DNA from: Chrysoperla carnea
Taxonomy: Eukaryota > Arthropoda > Insecta > Neuroptera > Chrysopidae
Direction of reading: 5' to 3'
NCBI RefSeq assembly: GCF_905475395.1
Contig: NC_058337.1
Span: 32,016,983-32,080,982, forward strand
DNA length: 64,000 bases
Of this stretch, positions 48,206-61,030 are shown in pieces. Below the pieces are notes generated by a model. That model did no database searches. It saw only the letters and a list, made by a program, of their open reading frames with translations, and was not told the DNA's origin. Positions within the stretch are counted from its first letter, which is position 1. Each line of letters starts with the position of its first letter. The translations under genes were made by a program, and so were the position numbers.

Positions 48206-48460
48206 AAATATGAAGTCTTCTCTAGAACCTTCTTCTGAAAGATGAAATTACGCGGAATAATAAATCAAACTTCAAAGTTAAAATTTATTAATCGAATGAA
48301 TTTTTATACAAATTATGTTGGTATGGTAAATGCAACGGCACAGCCTTCCTTGTACTATTAATTACTTGAATAATTAACGTGTCCGTTACAAATCATATAA
48401 TGCATACAACGTAAAAATTTCATTTACCACTTAGATTTGGTGCAAGCACCTATGTAACAC

Positions 48461-49266
48461 TAGCCAGGCCAAAAAAAATTTCATTGAATTTACTAAAGCT
48501 GATCATGTGAGGATTCATTATAGTAGTTGTGTACACACACATACCGTGGTCAGTCAAGCGAACAATAGAACAGCTGTCAGATATATGCTATCGAAACGGT
48601 TATGTTTTACGTGGTACTTAAATGAATTTACTAAAGCTGAAAATTGTTATACGGATTGTATATTGCATATAAATAACAGTTATGACTGTCAGTTAGTTAA
48701 ATGTTAGAACAGGGTTGGTAAGTCAGCCCTTATTTATGAACAATAAATAAATAAGATTCATTTATGATTTCCGTGGTATTTAAATGAATTTATTTAAGCT
48801 GAAAATTGTTATACAGTTAAATGTTGGAACAGAGCTGGTCAGTCAGCTCTTATTTATCTACGATAAATAAATAAGATTCAGTTATGATTTTTATAACTGT
48901 TATTTGTATGCAATATATAAGGTGTATAACAATTTTCAGCTTTAATAAATTCATTTAAATACCACGGAAACCATAAATGAATCTTATTTATTTTATATTT
49001 TGTACATACATAAGGGCTGACTGACCAGCCCTGTTCTAACAGCTAACTAACTGTCATTTATATGAAATATACAATCTATTACAATTTTCAGCTCTAGTAA
49101 ATTAATTTAAGTACCACGTAAAACATAACCGTTGCGATAGCATATATCTGACCCCTGTTTTATCGTTCGCTTGACTGACCGAGGTATGTGTGTGTACACA
49201 ACTACTATAACCAATCCTCAAATGATCAGCTTTAGTAAATTCAACGAATTTTTTTTGGCCTGGCTG
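48461..49266. mobile_element. Compound foldback element P7, about 800 bp
   Basis: Outer ends AGCCAGGCCAAAAAAAATTT and AAATTTTTTTTGGCCTGGCT-like ('gaattttttttggcctggct') are inverted. Complementarity covers 'gtagttgtgtacacacacata', 'ctatcgaaacggttatgtttt', 'gctgaaaattgttat' and 'aataagattcatttatg'. The left arm also holds a direct duplication of the 'cgtggta.ttaaatgaattta' to 'gaaaattgttatac' block (48,610 and 48,771). The frames at 48,507-48,707 and 49,102-49,284 are the same sequence read from each arm. Confidence 0.8.
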
Positions 49267-49439
49267 TTTCATTACTGCGATCATAGCAAGTCAAAATTAT
49301 AAGTATTATACCTATTATTCGAAATGTGTTGATGGCTCACACATATTAAATTTATTGTTCAAGATTTTTCTATTAAAAATATCTAACAAATTATTATACA
49401 ATAGCTATTACATCTGCAACTTGTATATAGAATGCATTT

Positions 49440-49565
49440 TCTCACTCTATGCCACTGAAACACTCATACAGACCATTTATTTCTACTAACGTATTAAATT
49501 ATTAAACCCAATTATTTAAGAGGATGTAAGTACTTTAGACACACTGAATGGCATAGAGTGAGCAT
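49440..49565. repeat. Short inverted repeat 'ctcactctatgcc'
   Basis: 'tttctcactctatgccactg' near 49,438 is inverted as 'ggcatagagtgagcat' near 49,550, about 100 bp apart. Probably a small MITE; no target duplication was assigned. Confidence 0.5.
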
Positions 49566-49930
49566 AAAAGTAGTCATATGGATAGTTTGGGCTCGAACAG
49601 ACGATATAAACTGAATTGATTTTGCCCATTGACGAACTAGAGTTTACCTTTACCTCAAAAATATTCTGTGAAAATTTCAGCTTACTACAGCTTGTATCAT
49701 GGAAATCAAATTTCATAAGTCTTAAGTGTTCATATATAATACAGGAACATACAGCCCGTCAGTGGTTTAGCTAGCCAGCTGTGAAAGGTTGATCAATTGG
49801 GGCTCAACATGCTAGAAAAATAGTACTTACCTTTTAACATTTTTTTAAATAATTACTGAGTATTGCAGATTACACAGTCAACATAATTTATTTCAGTTTT
49901 GGTACAAATCGGTGTCTTGCACCAAATCTA

Positions 49931-52580
49931 TGGTATTGTTGTATTACAGTATCTTTAGAACCAGCTAATAAGAATAAAAAAAATTATTTGAGAAAAATAA
50001 AATAACTATAAAAGCCATGATTATGATTTTGATTGATGTTAACTATGCAATATTCAAACATTTTCTCGCACATTCAAATATAAAATTGATGTTTTAAACA
50101 TTACAAATAATTCCGTGAGTAATCAATTTTTTTCATGGCGAAATATGATTAAGCGGGAAGCAATATTAAATTATATGCGTTAGAGGGCATAGTGTGTGTG
50201 CGTTTTTTCCCAAATATCTCGGAAACTTCTGAATTTTTAAGAACAATTTTTCCAATTTTTAATTATGTTTTCAAATCTGGATGAAACATATAAAAGACTG
50301 CCCCGGTACTTTTCGTAACAATTTCCGTCTAGTTGTCTAGTATAACATTTACACATCGTATAATCATATTTTCTAAAAGCCGTTAACCTTTCGAGGGTAA
50401 TCAATTTATTTCAGAGCTTGACGAAACATGATTTAGCGATATTATTTAGTGTTATATTATTATAGTCGCTAGAGGTCAAAGCCATTCTAAGACAGTTAAA
50501 GACAGTTTGTAGTATCGATATGTGTGTATGTCTTCGTCCTAAATATCTCGAAAACTTATGAAATTTTTTCCCGTCTTTGATTATGTTTACGAAATTTGAG
50601 CAGTTGCCACTCAAACAGGGATGGACTTGAATAACATTTTAAAGCGCTTAATCATATTTTGTAAAAGCAGTCAATAATCAGAATATAGTAAAAAATATAT
50701 AATTCAAATACATAAAGTATTTTAAACAGAATATTGTGATGGGTATAATGATAATCTGATTTATCCAGTCAAATTTTAATATTTTATAATACAAACTGTT
50801 TACATTAAAATAAAATATCAAAGCTACCTTTAATGTACCTTTCTTTGGAAAATAATTAGTTTATTCTTAATTATTATTATACACAAAAGTAAAATTACAT
50901 TAATATGTGGCTTAATTTGAGGATTTATTCTATATTCAAATTCAAAAGTAAATAGTAAGTCTGACTAAATGCAAAGAGAATTTATTCTAAGTAAATGAAA
51001 CATAGCACCCATACTTTAAAAGTTTGAAATAAACTTTTATCAGACAAAAGTTGCACGGTTTTAAATTTTAAACAAATAAATTTTAATTTTAAATGTTTAA
51101 TTTAATGAATAATAATTTTAAAATCATTATTCAGAACTTTTTCTAAGGTACAATAACGAAAAGGAAATTATATTTTTTTTACTTTTAAATATTTTAGATT
51201 TTAAAATAATTTATAAAGGGTTGTATCATAACAGTTCATATAACTATGTTGGTGTTATCGCAGAGAATCAAAAAAAGTTTTTTGAATTAATTTTAAAATA
51301 ATTTTCTATTTTTAGAATTTAAACACCATTCCATTCGAGATGTGCAATTCTAGTTTTTGCACTCTCCTTTATAAAAATTACTTACCGGCTTTTTTTTATA
51401 AAAAACTATCCTTCAAAAGAAATACAAAGGAAATATTCCCAAGAAGAGGAATGCTATTTAGCTGAAGAATGACCTAAACAAAACTGAAGTGATTTGTCTG
51501 GTCATTATGATATGATAGAAATATTATTTATTCATATGAATTATTAATAATTTAAGCTATTAATATTTTAGCCTGAACCGAATTTTTTAAACTATTTGGG
51601 AATTTTTGTGAATAGTTTCGTTTCCTACCGTATAGGTACTATCTGGTTCTTTACTTTGCGGAAAGTGAATAAGGAAAATTCATTGGAATTAATGAAAGAT
51701 ATTAATATTAATGATAGACATTATAATTTGGTGGTTCTTCAAAAATCATTTATCAAACTTAAAAATGTTTTTAAATGACGGGAATTTAATTTTTTTTTAT
51801 TTTTACTGAATCTCTGGCACATATACAACGGGTTTGATGGCTATGATTTAAAACAATAGAAATTTGACTCGAATATCCATATATAAAATCCGAATTTAGA
51901 AAAATATACACCAGAAAAATATACCGAAAAAAATTTCTTAGTAGTGTCCCAATTTTGAACGCATGGGCTAGAAACTTTAGAACCCAACCAACTTCTTAAT
52001 AGTCGACAAAGTAAAACCAACCAACTCGTAATTATAACCATACTCCGGATCTATCAAATTATCGGTCTATTTTTCCCGGTCTTTTTTTTGGATTACCATA
52101 CAGTCAAACCTGCGGGACATTTTTTAAAAGTCTCGCAGGAAACTACCTTGAAAAAAATCGAATCAATAGATATATGAATTTCAAATATTGAATAACTTTT
52201 AATATAGTATGTATTTACATAACAGTAAATTAGGTTTAAGAAAATATTACAGAGGAGGCTTCAAAAATGCGACCATCTGTGAAAGGGGAGTTGGTTAAAA
52301 TTCGTAATATTGGTGTGACGTAATTTATGGATGGGTCCTTAAGTTTTAAATATTTTTTGTCTGTTCATTTTTTTGACCAAGTGTTAAATATTTACATAAG
52401 GGGGGGAGGGTTTAAGACACGGGGAGTTGGTACTTTGAGGGTAAGTCACTTTCTTAACATTAACCTTCAGATAAATTTTGCAAATTTATGCAAATTTATG
52501 TGAGAGCTCGCAAATCCTCAGAACCCGTGAAAATCCATTTTTTTGGACATGAGGATGAGAGGATGAGATTTGAAAAAGAG
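49931..52580. other. AT-rich DNA, nothing firmly recognised
   Basis: Two similar stretches (about 50,100-50,330 and 50,400-50,660) share 'atatctcg.aaactt.tgaa.tttt', 'aattatgttt' and 'aaatatgattaagcg'-like wording, suggesting a diverged tandem repeat of about 310 bp. No gene was seen. Confidence 0.4.
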
Positions 52581-52584
52581 GAAG

Positions 52585-52782
52585 TTGATTCATGCCTAGT
52601 CAATTGGTTAAAACGTAACCAATTCCGTACGTGGAAGGCCCGATGTAGTGCATGGTATATACACGAAGGAGGTATACTGACCTCTCAAATAATTGAGTAG
52701 CTGATAAATGAAATTATCATGGCCCTATGTTTTAAGTATGTCACTCGCAGATAGCCAATATAACCAAACCTTACCTAACCTT
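52585..52782 (+). mobile_element. SINE S1, decayed copy
   Basis: 'cctagtcaattggttaaaac' is a damaged A-box region. Then come 'tgtagtgcatggtatata', 'gaggtatactgacctct', 'gtagctgataaatgaaatta' and 'gatagccaatata', ending in 'accttacctaacctt'. The order matches the longer S1 copy at 55.3 kb. The B box is lost. Confidence 0.75.
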
Positions 52783-53467
52783 GGGAAATTGACCACCCAA
52801 AAAGGCACTTCATTGATACTAACTTACTCTACTCACTGATTAACCTCCTCGCTCAATTTGGAGAGGAGGTTGAAAAACCACGAAATTCCGATATAAAAAT
52901 TAGAGAAAGGGAACGTGAAAGTTGGCAGCTCCATAAGGCACTTTCTTAATACTAACCCCATCTACATTCCGTTTTTCAATTTTTAGCATCTGTGCACATC
53001 AGCAAATTCATAAAAACGCAAAATAGAGCGGTTTCTCAAAAGACCTCCCAATTGCTAAAATCAAACGCCGTTTTATAACATCGTTTTGCCTGATATACAT
53101 CCGTACATACTGAATTTCACCTCATTCTTACCAAAGGGGGATCCTAAAAAGTAGCAGGGATAAGATATAAAAATATTTGATATAGTGCATAACGAGTTAA
53201 TAATTATGACTAAAAGATATAAAATCTCCAAGCCAATCTCCAGTTTGGGTTATATACTTTTTATTACTTATTTAAAATATGAAGTAATACCAAATGAAAA
53301 ACTTTTAATTTTAATTTTTCGATTCCTGGTCTCTAAAGTGGTAAATCTTCGATTCGGTTCAGACACTATAATACAAATGAATAAAATATTTTGTACGACT
53401 CGTTTAGGTCACCATTTGTAATATACAAATTATTCAAATGATTGAAACATTTAAAATAATATGTGAT
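52783..53467. other. Unassigned sequence between S1 and hAT MITE
   Basis: Slightly less AT-rich than its surroundings, with pieces such as 'gaccacccaaaaaggcac' and 'gagaggaggttgaaaaa'. A 78-codon frame at 53,185-53,421 has no recognised motif. Confidence 0.35.
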
Positions 53468-53475
53468 ACATATTG

Positions 53476-54180
53476 CAGGCCCGTGCGCAGAGTTATCCAA
53501 GGGAGGAATTTACACTTTTGTTCAAATGTTTGATCATAAAGTCAAGAAAAACAAGAAACTATTATTTCGAGTAAGAGAACATTTTATCAGGCCAAAATGT
53601 AATATTCAGTCACCATTTTCCAATTACTTATTCATCTTTATTGGAAATATTGAGTGCTTCGTATGAATTTTTGACTCACATGTCTAGTTCTTTGACTCAG
53701 ATGTCTTGTTGACTTAGATGTCTAGTTCAAAAAGAACTTCAAGCATGCTATTTCATCAAAATTTTTCATATCTTTGGAAAAGGGAAAAGCAAAATTTGAT
53801 AAAATATTGCACTGGTTTAAAAATCTGTCTGTAATCATCAACTAAATCAGTCTACATGTATTCGAGCGCGGAGTGAATGACGCAAACTTTGGTTTCCAAA
53901 ATTCTATGTTGTATTCATCGCAGATATGGCTCAGGATTTTCAAAATTTTTCTTAACTCTTACCCAGCCTTCCATCTTCCTTCAAAGTCTAGTTCGATAGC
54001 CTTGCCAGGAACCAGGTTTTTTGTTTGAAGTATTCGACTTAAAGATAAAGTCAAAGAAATGAGGTCCGTCTCATAAATGGGTTCACTTACAGGTCTATAT
54101 TGTTAGTTATAACTTATGTGGAAAAATTCTCAATGGGAGGGGTTTTGACCCCCAAAACCCCTTCCGTGCGCACGGGCCTG
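53476..54180. mobile_element. hAT-type MITE, 705 bp, with 8-bp target duplication
   Basis: Termini CAGGCCCGTGCGCA (left) and TGCGCACGGGCCTG (right) are perfect 14-bp inverted repeats. They are flanked by ACATATTG on both sides (53,468-53,475 and 54,181-54,188). An 8-bp duplication and CAG termini place it in the hAT superfamily. The subterminal 'ggggttttgacccccaaaac' is typical of such MITEs. No transposase is present; the 67-codon frame inside is incidental. A related relic lies near 4.1-4.5 kb. Confidence 0.93.
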
Positions 54181-54419
54181 ACATATTGTATTCATAATAA
54201 AAAATAAAAAAGGTTTACAACCCTTCAGGTACGTTAACATTATCGTAATTGTACGATAAATTGATAATATGTTTTTGAGAATAAAGTAAAAAAATATTAC
54301 TATCGAAATTTTATTATTAATATTTATTTAAACGAATATTAATTGTTTCTATTGAATTTCTTTTCTAAGAATCAATATTTTATTATAATAGTCAAGGGTT
54401 TGTAAGTACGCAACAATAT

Positions 54420-54767
54420 GTGGCGGATTTAGACTTGGTCCCGTTAATCCTAGGACAAGGGCGGCCACAAGTAAAGCTTAGGTTATACTCTGTTGATTAT
54501 GACTGTAAAAAACGTTATCGAATCCCGTCGATGCATACAGGGTTGTTCAATAAGATATTATTGCGTTAATGAGGCACATTCTGTTAAAAAAAAGTTACCA
54601 CTTAAATTGGAGGCAACACTTAATTTTTCTCCCACTTAAAGGGTCACAGTTTCCCATTTTACTGAGCAACTCTATACAACATCCTACGTAACAACTTTAT
54701 TCACCTCTAGAAAGACGATTTGAGATGCCTAAATCCTAGGGTGGTATCACCATCAAATCCACCACTG
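54420..54767. mobile_element. Possible hAT-like MITE with GTGGCGGATTT ends
   Basis: GTGGCGGATTTAGA at the left and the reversed CAGTGGTGGATTTGA at the right are similar termini of a common hAT MITE type. No matching 8-bp flanks were seen, so it is old or the ends are misplaced. Confidence 0.35.
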
Positions 54768-55009
54768 ACTGAGACGACTCTCGGTTATAGTTATGGAAAG
54801 CCCTAATAATAAGAAAGTTGGGCACCTGTGTCTGTTCATGGTTGACAGTTGGTATTGAAAAAAAAAATTTTTTAAGAGTGGAAGCGTTGGGAAATTAAGT
54901 ATGTTTACAGTTATTCATTCAAGTAATGCTTCACCGTAGAGTACATTCAAACGGAATATATGTCAATTTCTTGTATAGTTTAGAAACGTTTAATTTTTGA
55001 GTTCTTTAT

Positions 55010-55295
55010 AACTGAAACTTTTTTTGTCTGTCTATCTCTTTTTTTTTTTTTGGCTAATCTCCAAAACGGTTGGACTGATTTTCACGGGTAACTTAAGAAA
55101 GTTTTATTTTAGAAAAATAATTACGGTACGCGTAAAAAAATATAAAGTCAAGAAATTATGAACAAAAGGAAAAAAGTGAGAAGTGGGAAGAGAAGGCTAT
55201 GATGCGGTAGGCCTTGTTTTTAAAGTTATTTTGAAGAACATGATTGAATGTTCTAAAAAGTTATGAAACTTATCCGTGCATTGCCGGGAATCGCA
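55010..55295 (+). mobile_element. Helitron-like fragment
   Basis: 'ctgtctatctc', 'aaaacggttggactgatttt' and a 3' portion 'cgtgcattgccgggaatcgc' echo the layout of the mini-Helitrons elsewhere in the window. No TC start or CTRR end was found, and the S1 SINE begins just downstream. Confidence 0.35.
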
Positions 55296-55298
55296 GAT

Positions 55299-55593
55299 AG
55301 GTTAGGTTAGGTTAGGATATATTGGCTGTCCATGAAAAACACACTTAGGCTATAGAGCCCATTGTGATACCACATATGTGTTTTACCACCTTTCCGCTGA
55401 TAATTTCATTTATCAGCTCCTCAATTTCAGAGGCTGAGCGCACCTCCTTCATGCACATACCATGCACTACACCAGCCCATCACAACTATTAATTAAATTA
55501 ATTTTGTTGCGACAGTGGTAATCGAACCCGCTACCCTAAACATACAGCGGGCGGAATTGGTTGCGCCTTAACTAACTGAGCTAATAGGGCGAC
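55299..55593 (-). mobile_element. SINE S1, long copy with TTAGG/CCTAA tail
   Basis: On the minus strand, GTCGCCCTATTAGCTCAGTT gives the head and A box, and 'gcgggttcgattacc' the B box (55,517-55,531). The body follows with 'agtgcatggtatgtgcatga', 'gctgataaatgaaattatca' and 'gtatcacaatgggctc'. The tail is three to four TAACC units, seen here as GTTAGGTTAGGTTAGG at 55,301-55,316. It holds a middle section of about 80 bp missing from the copy at 39.7 kb and is the best guide to the full-length family (about 295 bp). Confidence 0.85.
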
Positions 55594-58500
55594 ATAAGAA
55601 ATAATATACACTTTTAAAAAATTATTTCCTAAAAGATTTTCTATATTAAAATAATTTGAGTACGAATTCGTATATTTCGTTAAGATTTACTAATATTTTG
55701 AACCCAAAGTACCACGTTAAATAAAATCATATTCTCTCAAAACACCACGTTAAATTATAACTTCGCCGTATTGATATGACTCATTTAACTGCATACACGA
55801 AAATTGTAAAAAAATGTATAAAACGAAGTGAATTATAAACGAAGGTAATTATAGTGTATCGTTGCATATTTATGGACATGCAAAACGTGATGGAACGTCA
55901 TTGCAATTGGTGAACTATAGGATGGGCTTCGATTCGAGTGATAATTAATTCCTAAATTTTTTTGCAAAATACTGAGATTTAATTGATCAGTAATTTTTTA
56001 TTTCATATTCAAGACCTTGTATTTGACAATACAAACTTAATTATAGGTTATTATAGAAATTTTTGTTTATATATTAACTATTGACTGGTCTTAGAAATTT
56101 AATTCAATTTTATTCACGAAAAAGGAGGCTTTTATAATTATTTTCTTGAAATATTTTTCGAAACATTCGCAAAAGTTTCCAAGTTTTCTAATACATTCTC
56201 GAAATAATCGACATTATTGACACGAATTACAGCTTGTATAAGTGACTACAAAACTTGCTATACAGACTACATAATTAAAATATGTTCACGAACTTTCATT
56301 CTTATAAATTAACGAATTAAGTGTTTCTATTGAAATAAATTAATATTGGCTTTGGCATCAGCGTGGAATAATAAACATTCATAGATAAAAATCAGTAATC
56401 TTTTTTTTTCTAATTCATAGAAAAGTCAACATTTATTTAGAAAACAATCTAAGTATTGTTTAAATCGTTCTAATCGTGTACCTTATCAAAAAAACAATCA
56501 TATTTTCTAATCGTAGAAATATTAACATATTTTAATACATTTAATTTCAAAAATCAACATTATTTTTTTTCTAATCTAATAGATTTTATACCAACATTAA
56601 CATGAAACCACAGAAAACAGAACCCGACTAGTAAATTTTATGGATATTTTTTGATACAAGGACAAATGGAAACATTTATAGAAAATTTAATTTAATTTTT
56701 TTTTTTATAATAGAATCGAAGTTTTTAATCATACCACATATCAGCGCTATTTCGAAAAGCAGTGGGAGATTAAAATTGAAAAAAAAAATTTAAGATATAT
56801 TTCTTAATAATTTACGTCAAAACTGTATTTTTCTAAACAGTTTTGATCGACTAAAGTATATTTTTACACGTTTTAAGCGTGCAAAAAACTTTTGACAAAA
56901 CACGTTGGCTTAAATCAAGTGCGAATATGGCCCCACTAAATCACTGTTTTATAAGATGATTGTAAAATCTTTCTAAATCAAATTCGGGGCATTATATAGA
57001 AAAATACTCGCTTGTAAAGAAAAGCCATTAGGTATAAGTTTTATTCTTTAAAGCCAATCTAACTATGACATCATGACACAAACCAAAGTTTTCAATAATT
57101 CAGTTTCAAAAAAAAAAAATTATTTCTATTCACACTATACCACAGAACGATATGTGCGTCAATTTCACGTAAAGTAACGCACATAAATGTTATTAAAAAA
57201 TGAAAGTTTTGATGTTTCACAAGTTTTGTTAAAAACTTTTGTCGCTACAATCGATAGTTTCCAAGTTACAGCGAATAAAATCAATTAAATTGATAATAAC
57301 TTTTTTTTTGCCCAACTTTACGTAAAATCGATGCACATATTCGTAATCAGTGACCGGAATCTTCAGAAAACACTGCGTCTATTCATCCTGTCTGAGAAAG
57401 GACTATATAGAAAAAATAAATAATTCGTGTGCACGTATAAAGAAATAATTTTTGAACTATTATACATTAAAAATATTAAAAATCAATATACCAAAAATTC
57501 TATGAATGAAACTTTGTATTAGTACAAATGTTAATATTTTTTTACATATAAGTATATTTAGTTGCCTAGAAAAAAAAATTAAGAAACTTTCTAAAATCTG
57601 CTTTTTTGAATACTCAAAGTAAACATAGTTCTTAAGTCGGAAGGCAAAATTATATGCGGTTTTAGGTGTTACACAACGTAAGGGGCTAAACAATAGATTA
57701 TGTGCAAATAGATCTTGTGCCTAATGAGTAAGAGAGTAAGCAAAATTTATAGTACAGTTATTCTTTATAGAGTGACATACAACTTTTGCAAAAGCAAAAT
57801 TTTATATTCGATTTCCGCCGATATTTCTCTTTTCAGAAAAACACAGCTACGATCATGAGCTAATTTTTAACCCTCTCCATTAAGTAACCTACGATCGATT
57901 AACATTTGCATTTCGCATTAACAACTATCTCTGTTATAAATTTTCAAAAAAGCACACTATTTTCTTCTATTTTTTTTCTGTTAAAATCGTCCAATTTATT
58001 AAAAACTAAAATAAATCAGACTGTGACTTTGGCCGGACTCAAACAATAATTATACAAATTCAAAGACTATTTTTTCTCTGGCTGTCTAATTTGACCGTAA
58101 TAAGCTAATATATATTATGGTCAAATCGTTTATTATTTAAACTGACAATGAGACTTTGTTCGGACTCAAACAATGATTATACAAATTCAGAGACTATTTT
58201 TTCTCTGACTGTCTAATTTGACCGTCAAATCGTTTATTATTTTTTACCCTTCAAGATTTTAACTGTACAAGGGCTAAGCCTTAAGATTATTATTCATACT
58301 TTGTTTATTTTGTGTAGATATTTATTAGTTTATTTTTTGAGACTATGTTCTTCTGGTTCAATAGTTATACACTATTTATTTACAATGAGAGCAAGTAAAC
58401 AAAGTCTTATTACACTGTAATATCAAGTAGATCAGTTAATTTTTTTCAAAAATATGTATTGCCCATTTTTATTTTTGCTTCATATTTTTCCTTCAATTTC

Positions 58501-60541
58501 TTTTAAATGGTTAGATTAGTGGAAAAAGTGTCAGGCATGTCTTTTAGTAGAACGTTCAACTTCCTACAAAAATATGTATTGAGATTTTCTGTGCGTTAAA
58601 TAAATGGCAAGATATGAATTTTTTCATAATGAGTTGAGGTAAAAATAAAAACTTTAAGGGGGATTACCTTCCTATTAATATTAATATTTCATATTTGGAG
58701 ATAATTTTCTAGAGGTGCATAGCAACCATTTTTGTCGATATCGAAAGTAAAAGATTGATTGTTTTGACCCCCTTGAATGTAATTTTTTTGAATGTTTATA
58801 ACTTTATTTTTGAATCAATTTTAATTGAATTAAGTTATGCTTTGGTTATGATACGAAAACTAGTTTTATAGGTTATTATTATATAATTCATAACTTTAGC
58901 AACGACATTTCCCATTTCCATGCTGATTCAGGGTGTACAAATTTGGTTATTTATTATATTTTTATTGATTTTTTTTTTTTTTTTAATTAATTTATTTCTT
59001 TTTTTACTTATATATATGTATATATATTCACTTTAACTTTCCAGCGCTTCCACTCTTATTCAGTTAATAAATTAAATTCTCCGTTGTCCCGCCATTTCAA
59101 AACGTAAGCGAAACAAATATACAAATAAAATTTTTCTAAATTCTAAGATCCGTGTCTGAATCATAATTCAATTAAATAAAACAAATACAATAATAGCATG
59201 TTTACTAACGAGTTCAAAGTCATAACTTTGTTCAATATATTTCAACCTTTTTAAATAATAAATGAAACTAAAAACATTGTTTTAAAATCAATTAAATGTT
59301 AAATCATTGATAATATTAAATTTGATTGACCTTTTTTTTTTTTAGTAAAAAGTAAAAACAAATAATTATGAAAAAAAAAGTTCAATGTTAATTCATGTAT
59401 GCGGTGTAATCTACTTATTATTCCAACACTAATTAATTAATTTGGCTCATATTAATTAAAATATTATGTTTATAATAAATAATAATTAATTATTGAACAG
59501 ATTACACTAAAGCCTAAAAACATTGTTGTATCAAACTTTCTTTTAGAAAATATCATTAAATAGATGAAAAATATACAATATGGTTCACAAATGTTATACA
59601 ACCATAACATACGTCTACAACAGGTTTTCTTGCAAAACTCATTTAAACTTGTCTAAAAGACAAAAAAGTTTAACTGGCAAAATCCCAGATCTTGAAGTCC
59701 CTTCTAATCCCTGACGATCCCTATATGGCTAGTACTAACCCCTTAATCGAATTTCCGATTTTTAGCTTTTTATCGGACGTGATGGAAAGAAATGAATATT
59801 GTTTTGGAATCAGTACCTTAATAAACATGTAATTGACAAAAATATCCGGAGTAGGTGGAAAACAAAAATTTTTTGCCGGCCTATGTACCTAATCTTTATA
59901 ATTTAGTTATTTTATAAACAAGTATACAAATATAAAAAACTGGCTGCCGGTGATAACTCATAGGGCTACTCAATGAGAATCGGCAACACCAAATTTAACC
60001 AAAAAAGGCCATCAATAAATTAGGTCATTCAAATTTTAAAATTTTTTGACATCTTCCCCGCCCTGGTTGGTTTTTCCATCTTATATATAGAAATAATTAA
60101 ATTAAAACAACAGTATCAAAATATTTTTTATTTCCATTCAAATAATCTTACACACAACTGACAGGAATAGGAGGACAGCGAGCAGGTACTCGCTGGTGAC
60201 TTAAATCTACATAAACCTTATAAATATAAATCGAGTTAGTAATTTTTTTATGTTTTCGGTTTACGTATAAATTTTGCGTTCTTAGTATTTTAGATCTTGA
60301 AATCTGATGTCAGAAAAGCTTTTGCCCCCTTCTACCCCTTACCACACACGGTCACATTTCGTTGACCCAAGTCAGAAACATTTCGTTGAAGTTTTGATAT
60401 TTAGTAAGAAAAATCCTGACATCTGATACGCAATATGACAGTTTCCAATATGATGTAGGATGATTTTTTATGGAAAAATTTTGTGCTTATTCCCGGAACA
60501 TTTCCCTAAATCTAAAACAAAGCGTTTCTAGCAACTGAATA
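55594..60541. other. Very AT-rich DNA, nothing firmly recognised
   Basis: No gene was found. A diverged direct duplication of about 120 bp ('ggactcaaacaat.attatac' to 'tttgaccgt') occupies 58,030-58,110 and 58,150-58,225. A single 'cagggtgta' terminus lies at 58,929. Long T runs occur at 58,970-58,985 and 59,331-59,344. Confidence 0.45.
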
Positions 60542-61030
60542 TCACTACATATTATAAAACAAAGTCGATTTTTCTGTCCCTATGTCCCTATGTCCCTATG
60601 TACGCTTAAATCTTTGAAACTACGCAACGAATTTTGATGCGGTTTTTTTTAATAGATAGAGTGATTCAAGAGGAAGGTTTTTATGTATAATATATACATA
60701 TTATAGTAGAGTAAGGGGTTGAAATAGGGGTTGAAATGGATATGCTTCAAAAAATAAAAAAGTTGTGCATCGATTAAGCTCAAATATTGACACGATATAC
60801 AACCAGCTTCAAAGATCTATTGTTTTTATCTACTTTTAACCTTCGGAGGGTAGAAAGGTGTAGCGAGAAAGTGGGAAGGAATTATCGAATATTTACAAAT
60901 ATACCTAAGTGGGGTATCAAATAAAAGAGCATGACGTGTACATTACAAAACTGTTATCCAACGCAAGGAAATGTGGAGGGAGGGGTGCAAGTGGGGATGT
61001 TGCCCAGCAAAGCGGGTAGTTCACAGCTAG
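60542..61030 (+). mobile_element. Helitron (non-autonomous, 489 bp), 3' end shared with Helitron C
   Basis: It begins TCACTACATATTATAAAAC after A (60,541) and ends CTAG (61,027-61,030) before T (61,031). Its 3' 60 bp ('gggatgttgcccagcaaagc' then 'gggtagttcacag') is nearly the same as in Helitron C. The 5' part differs: it has a 'gtccctat' triplicate at about 60,576-60,600 and 'gaaactacgcaacgaatttt'. The sharing of a 3' end with different 5' halves is typical of Helitron subfamilies. Confidence 0.8.

Larger units (their letters stand above)
48432..49930. repeat. Outer 15-bp inverted pair around P7
   Basis: TAGATTTGGTGCAAG (48,432-48,446) and its exact complement CTTGCACCAAATCTA (49,916-49,930) bracket P7 and a further 650 bp. 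They may be ends of a larger element into which P7 landed. Confidence 0.45.

Noticed and set aside
55299..55317. An interstitial telomere array
   Set aside because: Only three to four TTAGG units are present, they occur at the same place in other S1 copies, and they are the SINE tail.
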